NCBI RefSeq assembly: GCF_007833635.1
Contig: NZ_CP031125.1
Span: 868,001 to 932,000, forward strand
Length of the DNA stretch: 64,000 nt
Reading direction: 5' to 3'
Source of the DNA: Candidatus Pelagibacter sp. FZCC0015
Lineage (GTDB): Bacteria > Pseudomonadota > Alphaproteobacteria > Pelagibacterales > Pelagibacteraceae
In this document: piece by piece, positions 60,158 to 64,000 of the stretch
Numbering within the stretch: position 1 is the first letter of the stretch
How the letters are laid out: every line of letters starts with the position of its first letter
The notes under the pieces: model-generated
Databases searched by the model: none
What the model was told of the DNA's origin: nothing
Seen by the model: only the letters and a program-made list of their open reading frames with translations
Made by a program: the position numbers and the translations under genes

Positions 60158-60891
60158 CAGATTTAAAAGGTAAAAATATTATCGTTACAGGTGCTTCAGG
60201 TGGGATTGGATATTCAATAATTGAAAAATTAAATCAATCAGGAGCAAATATTTTAGCTTCAGGTACAAGAATAGAAAAACTTGAGGAACTAAAAAGTAAA
60301 TATGTAAATATTAAAACATTAAAGTTTGATATTTCTCAAAGCAATAAAATTGAGGAGTTTGTTGAAAACGCAACCAAAGAACTTGGTGGTAGTTTAGATT
60401 GCATAGTTAATAATGCAGGTATTACTCAAGATAATTTAGCAATAAGAATGAACCTAGATGAATGGAGAAAAGTAATCGATGTTAATTTAACATCAACTTT
60501 TTTAATGAGTAAATCAGCAATTAAAAAAATGCTTAAAAATAAATCTGGAAAGATTGTTAATATTACCTCAGTTGTTGGACATACAGGTAATTTAGGACAG
60601 GCCAATTACACAGCTTCTAAAGCAGGTATTATTGCTATGTCTAAGAGTTTGGCAATAGAATATGCTAAAAAAAATATAAATATAAATTGTATTTCACCTG
60701 GTTTTATTAAAACAGCTATGACGGATAAATTAGATGACAAATTTAAAGAGGCTATAATATCAAAAATTCCTTCTGCCCGATTAGGAGAGCCAGATGATGT
60801 TGCAAATGCAGTGCTTTTTTTATGCTCAGATAAATCAAATTATATAAATGGTGAAACATTGCATGTTAATGGAGGCATGTATATGGCTTGA
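60154..60891 (+). CDS. fabG: 3-oxoacyl-ACP reductase
   Basis: A 245-residue SDR that reduces 3-ketoacyl-ACP with NADPH. It has VTGASGGIGYSI, DCIVNNAGITQDNLAIRM, the Ser of ITSVVGHTGN, the Tyr and Lys of NYTASKAGIIAMSKSLA, and the C-terminal NGETLHVNGGMYMA. Its end carries the -35 box of the acpP promoter. Confidence 0.97.
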   Translation: MTDLKGKNIIVTGASGGIGYSIIEKLNQSGANILASGTRIEKLEELKSKYVNIKTLKFDISQSNKIEEFVENATKELGGSLDCIVNNAGITQDNLAIRMNLDEWRKVIDVNLTSTFLMSKSAIKKMLKNKSGKIVNITSVVGHTGNLGQANYTASKAGIIAMSKSLAIEYAKKNININCISPGFIKTAMTDKLDDKFKEAIISKIPSARLGEPDDVANAVLFLCSDKSNYINGETLHVNGGMYMA

Positions 60892-60915
60892 CAAAACAAG
60901 TTTTTAAACTATTAA
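60888..60915 (+). promoter_or_regulatory. acpP promoter overlapping the fabG stop codon
   Basis: A consensus TTGACA (60888-60893) covers the fabG stop codon TGA. It is followed 16 bp later by TATTAA (60910-60915). This gives acpP its own promoter within the fab operon, in keeping with the high demand for acyl carrier protein. Confidence 0.55.
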
Positions 60916-60939
60916 GAATTTATAACAAAAAGGATCAAT

Positions 60940-61179
60940 ATGTCAGAAGACGTTTCAAGCAAAGTAAAAAAAATTGTAGCAGATCACTTAGGTATTGACG
61001 AAGCTAAAGTTACTGAAGAGTCAAGTTTTATAGACGACTTAGGTGCTGATAGTTTGGATACAGTTGAATTAGTGATGGCTTTCGAGGAAGAATTTGGATC
61101 TGAAATTTCAGATAGTGAAGCTGAGAAAATTTTAACTGTAGGCGATGCAGTTAAATTTATCGAAGGTAAAGCTAACTAG
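60940..61179 (+). CDS. acpP: Acyl carrier protein
   Basis: A 79-residue ACP with the 4'-phosphopantetheine site Ser38 in [20 protein letters not shown]. The acidic composition and C-terminal [10 protein letters not shown] are typical. An AAAAGGA site lies 8-14 nt upstream of the ATG. It carries the growing chain for FabD and FabG encoded next to it. Confidence 0.98.
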   Translation: MSEDVSSKVKKIVADHLGIDEAKVTEESSFIDDLGADSLDTVELVMAFEEEFGSEISDSEAEKILTVGDAVKFIEGKAN

Positions 61180-61187
61180 AATTCTTA

Positions 61188-61820
61188 ATGCCCTCACATA
61201 AAGATGGGGTAATGATTATTTTATCCTCTCCCTCAGGAGCTGGAAAAACTACTCTGGTTAAAAAGTTATCTGAAAAAGATAATTTTGAAATTTCAATATC
61301 ACATACAACAAGACAACCTAGACCAAACGAAAAACAAAATAAAGATTATTTCTTTATTGATGAATCAGAATTTAAAAGATTAATAAAAAACGAGGAGTTT
61401 CTTGAATATGCAAAAGTATTTAATAATCTTTATGGTACAACAAGAACTCCAGTTATAGATAAATTAAATAAAGGAAAAAATGTTCTCTTTGATATTGATT
61501 GGCAAGGAGCTGATCAAATTAAGAATAAAAAATTAGATTATAAATTGATTACTTTTTTTATACTTCCTCCTAGTAAAGAAGTTTTGTTTGAAAGATTATC
61601 TAAACGACATTCAAGTGATAAATTAATAGCTAAAGAAAGGATGAAGCAATTTGAAAGAGATGTGTTGCACTGGATAAATTATGATTATGTAGTTATCAAT
61701 AATCACTTGAATGAATGTTTTAATAAAATAACTAATTTGATTGAAGCAGTAATAAATAATGGATCTAAAGATTATGATCTAGATTACATCAGAAGACATA
61801 TTGATAAATTAACATCTTAG
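61188..61820 (+). CDS. gmk: Guanylate kinase
   Basis: A 210-residue enzyme that phosphorylates GMP to GDP. The P-loop is [16 protein letters not shown]. The GMP-binding region has [20 protein letters not shown] and [12 protein letters not shown], and the lid follows in [11 protein letters not shown]. It lies 8 bp after acpP. Its stop codon overlaps the convergent rsmA stop by 12 nt. Confidence 0.97.
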   Translation: MPSHKDGVMIILSSPSGAGKTTLVKKLSEKDNFEISISHTTRQPRPNEKQNKDYFFIDESEFKRLIKNEEFLEYAKVFNNLYGTTRTPVIDKLNKGKNVLFDIDWQGADQIKNKKLDYKLITFFILPPSKEVLFERLSKRHSSDKLIAKERMKQFERDVLHWINYDYVVINNHLNECFNKITNLIEAVINNGSKDYDLDYIRRHIDKLTS

Positions 61821-62594
61821 ATTTTCATATTCACAAACTAGTTTATAATAAGTTTCTAAGTTAATGTTTTGGGGCCTCTTTGTTAAATCAATTTTAAGTT
61901 TATCTAGAACTCTTTGATCTCCATTAAAAAGTTGATTAAAAGGTTTCTTTAACATTTTTCTTCTTTGATTAAAAAAAATTCTAGTAATTTTTTCTAAGTT
62001 GTTAGGATCTTTAATTCTTACAAAATTTTTTTTTGGATAAAAAAATAGTAATGAGCTATCTACCTTTGGCTTTGGAAAAAATGCGCTCGCCTTTATATAA
62101 TACATTTTTTTTATATTTAATTTCCAGTTACAAATAATTGATAATCTTCCATAGTTAGATGTATTAAATTCTGCAATTATTCTATCTGCAACTTCTTTTT
62201 GAAACATTAATATTAGTGACTCAAACCAAAAATTTTCTTTTAAATTTAATATCCATTTACAAAGAATTTCAGTTGAAATGTTATAAGGCAAATTACCAAA
62301 AACTATAACTTTTTCCCCAAAAAGACTTGTTTCATCTACTTTTAAAACATCATCATTGATAACTGTTAGCTGATTTTTAAATTTATTTTCAAGATTAGCT
62401 GCAAGCTCATTATCTTTTTCAATTACAATCATTTTTTTTGGTTTTTTTCTAAGAATATATGATGTGAGATTTCCAGTACCTGGCCCAATTTCAAGAATTG
62501 ATTTATTTTTAATCATAGTAATACTTGAAATTTTTTCTAGAATCTCTTTATCAATTAAAAAATTTTGTCCTAAGCTTTTTTTTGCTTTAATCAA
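61809..62594 (-). CDS. rsmA: 16S rRNA (adenine1518-N6/adenine1519-N6)-dimethyltransferase
   Basis: A 261-residue KsgA-type enzyme that dimethylates two adjacent adenines near the 16S rRNA 3' end. Motifs are [28 protein letters not shown] (SAM site), [23 protein letters not shown] (catalytic NLPY), and the C-terminal [13 protein letters not shown]. It overlaps pdxA by 4 nt. Confidence 0.97.
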   Translation of the reverse strand: MIKAKKSLGQNFLIDKEILEKISSITMIKNKSILEIGPGTGNLTSYILRKKPKKMIVIEKDNELAANLENKFKNQLTVINDDVLKVDETSLFGEKVIVFGNLPYNISTEILCKWILNLKENFWFESLILMFQKEVADRIIAEFNTSNYGRLSIICNWKLNIKKMYYIKASAFFPKPKVDSSLLFFYPKKNFVRIKDPNNLEKITRIFFNQRRKMLKKPFNQLFNGDQRVLDKLKIDLTKRPQNINLETYYKLVCEYENLRC

Positions 62595-63556
62595 TTTTTA
62601 TCCAAAAATTTTATTGCTTTAATTAAGCTTAATGGATTTGAGATATTTTTTCCTATCATTTTTTCATTCGGACCATGATCAGGTGACACTCTTAGAAATG
62701 GCAAACCTAGAGTAATATTAATAGCATCATATTCAAACAAAGTTTTTATAGGCGTTAAAACTTGATCATGATACATACCTATTATCACATTAAATTTTTT
62801 TCTGTTTTGCTTTAAAAAACAGGTATCAGCAGAATGAGGTCCAGATATATGAATTTTTTTTGTTTCAAATAATTTTTTGATAGTTGGTTTGATAATTTTT
62901 TGGTCTTCGTTAAATTTACTGACACTCTCACAGTGTGGATTTAATCCAAGCACTCCTATTTTAGGCTTAAAACCAAATCTTTTTCTATAAAAATTGTCTA
63001 TTAATTTTACTTGGTTAATGATTTTTTTTTCACTAATTTTTTTAACTACATTCTTTAATGGCAAATGAGTTGTTAACGGACATACAGACAAATTTTTATT
63101 ATAAATAAGCATCGCACTTTCTTTAATCTTATATTTGGATGAAATATATTCAGTTATTCCAAGGTATTTATTTTTTAAAAAATTTTTTTTTGAAATAGGA
63201 CCATTGATAAGTTTATAAGAAAAACCACTATTGAGTATTTTAAAGGCAATTTTAAAAGAGTTACTAATATATGTATTCGATTTTTTGGAGATTTTTGAAA
63301 ATATTTTTTTTTGATTATAATTTACATCAATTAAATTTACATATTTGTTATTAAGCTTATATTCTTCTAGTTTTTTATAATTAATTAATTTTATTTTTTT
63401 ATAATATTTAAGTTTACTCATTTGTTTTTCTATAATTATTTTAGAAGCAATAAGTATTATTGGACTTTTAATTTTTTTTTTTAACGATTTAAAAAAGATT
63501 TCTAAAAAAATACTATTAGGTTCTCCAGCAACAATTATGATTGGTTTATAATTCAT
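62591..63556 (-). CDS. pdxA: 4-hydroxythreonine-4-phosphate dehydrogenase
   Basis: A 321-residue enzyme of pyridoxal phosphate synthesis. It has IIIVAGEPNSIFLEIF at the start, LINGPISKKNF, TEYISSKYKI, VCPLTTHLPLKNV, LGLNPHCES, GPHSADTCFL, GMYHDQVLTPIKTLF and GLPFLRVSPDHGPN, which together hold the metal-binding histidines. It is very lysine-rich. It overlaps surA by 11 nt. Confidence 0.96.
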   Translation of the reverse strand: MNYKPIIIVAGEPNSIFLEIFFKSLKKKIKSPIILIASKIIIEKQMSKLKYYKKIKLINYKKLEEYKLNNKYVNLIDVNYNQKKIFSKISKKSNTYISNSFKIAFKILNSGFSYKLINGPISKKNFLKNKYLGITEYISSKYKIKESAMLIYNKNLSVCPLTTHLPLKNVVKKISEKKIINQVKLIDNFYRKRFGFKPKIGVLGLNPHCESVSKFNEDQKIIKPTIKKLFETKKIHISGPHSADTCFLKQNRKKFNVIIGMYHDQVLTPIKTLFEYDAINITLGLPFLRVSPDHGPNEKMIGKNISNPLSLIKAIKFLDKN

Positions 63557-64000
63557 TAATTGAGAAATCTTTCTTGATTTTATTAAAATATATATTTGAT
63601 AATTGATTTAATTGTTGGTTTCTTTTTTCTTTCAATATTTTATCAAATTCTTTTTCTAAATTAATTTTTTCTTTAATTATTCTTTTGTCCCCAATTTTTA
63701 GTATTAAAAAACCTCCAGGAACCACAATTGGTTCAGAAAAGTCTCCAGAATTAACATTAATTAAATTTTTTAAGATATTTTTGTTTATTAAAGTTTCTTT
63801 TATCCATCCAAGTTGCCCATTATTCTTTGCTGTATCTGAAATACTATAAATTAGAACGGCTTGCGCAAATCCTTTTTCGTTAATTGTTTTTTTGATCAAT
63901 TTAAACTTTTCATCTAACTTTTCTCCTTCTTTTAAATCAAATAAAATTTCTGATAAAAATAACTCATTTTGTTTTTCATTAATTAATTTATTTTTAATTT
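63546..64000 (-). CDS. surA: SurA-like periplasmic peptidyl-prolyl isomerase (partial)
   Basis: The frame is open from the right window edge to the stop at 63546, so only the last 151 residues are seen and the true start lies outside. It resembles the parvulin part of SurA: LSEILFDLKEGEKL, GFAQAVLIYSISDTAKNNGQ, LGWIKETLINKNI, SGDFSEPIVVPGGFLILKI and GDKRIIKEK. The order surA-pdxA-rsmA is the usual one. SurA helps outer membrane protein folding in the periplasm. Confidence 0.82.
   Translation of the reverse strand, partial: IKNKLINEKQNELFLSEILFDLKEGEKLDEKFKLIKKTINEKGFAQAVLIYSISDTAKNNGQLGWIKETLINKNILKNLINVNSGDFSEPIVVPGGFLILKIGDKRIIKEKINLEKEFDKILKEKRNQQLNQLSNIYFNKIKKDFSINEL

Noticed and set aside
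63546-63899. A short 117-residue protein starting at a TTG at 63899
   Set aside because: The same frame is open to the window edge with SurA-like sequence before that codon, so the TTG is internal.

Overview
The window looks like a chromosomal segment of a SAR11-clade alphaproteobacterium (Candidatus Pelagibacter or a close relative). The DNA is very AT-rich and coding density is extreme, with start and stop codons overlapping by 1-11 nt in many gene pairs. Intergenic gaps are mostly under 50 bp. The gene content fits this clade: TRAP transporter, tandem glycine riboswitch ahead of gcvTHP, many EamA permeases, rpsF-rpsR-rplI-dnaB. The assignment is inferred from composition and content, not from a phylogenetic marker. 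No tRNA, rRNA, CRISPR array, transposase or integrase gene was found.

Layout. 0-3.9 kb: end of guaB, a TPR protein, guaA, glyoxalase I, panB and a TerC-like membrane protein. 4.0-10.6 kb: a dctPQM TRAP transporter, with an internal terminator after dctP, next to a 5-oxoprolinase set (pxpA divergent from pxpBC) and an EamA permease. 10.6-15.1 kb: tandem glycine riboswitch and gcvT-gcvH-gcvP. 15.1-21.2 kb: a lipid-modification cluster (FAD oxidoreductase, DUF1365, cyclopropane-fatty-acid-synthase-type methyltransferase, DUF3833 lipoprotein, SDR, TspO) and a DAO-family oxidase. 21.2-30.7 kb: SelO and a molybdenum formate dehydrogenase locus with maturation genes fdhD, mobA, moeA and an IscU-like scaffold. 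30.8-35.1 kb: an EamA permease, creatinase, glycine amidinotransferase and threonine aldolase, suggesting guanidino-compound and glycine metabolism.

35.1-43.3 kb is the accessory region. Three cargo modules (about 3.7, 1.8 and 1.8 kb) stand in a row. Each is bounded by short direct repeats, and adjacent modules are separated by about 200 bp that repeats the 5' end of a small ORF6C-like gene whose full copy sits at the left edge. The 11-bp tandem motif at the ends carries a module-specific triplet that matches between the two ends of the same module. This looks like serial site-specific integration, with no recombinase gene present. Module 1 holds a DUF4268 nuclease-like gene, an HNH protein, small proteins, and two tandem short non-coding transcription units, each with a 25-bp palindrome, a TATACT box and a GC-rich terminator. 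Module 2 holds a TetR regulator and a Tat-signal SDR behind twin operators. Module 3 holds a four-gene operon of unknown envelope proteins.

43.3-64 kb returns to core-like content: two Gfo/Idh/MocA oxidoreductases with a PhyH dioxygenase, MOSC, MFS and EamA proteins, gshA-gshB, an HD-domain protein, cvpA-purF, an RND-family protein, dnaB, rplI-rpsR-rpsF, fabD-fabG-acpP-gmk, and rsmA-pdxA-surA, with surA running off the right edge.
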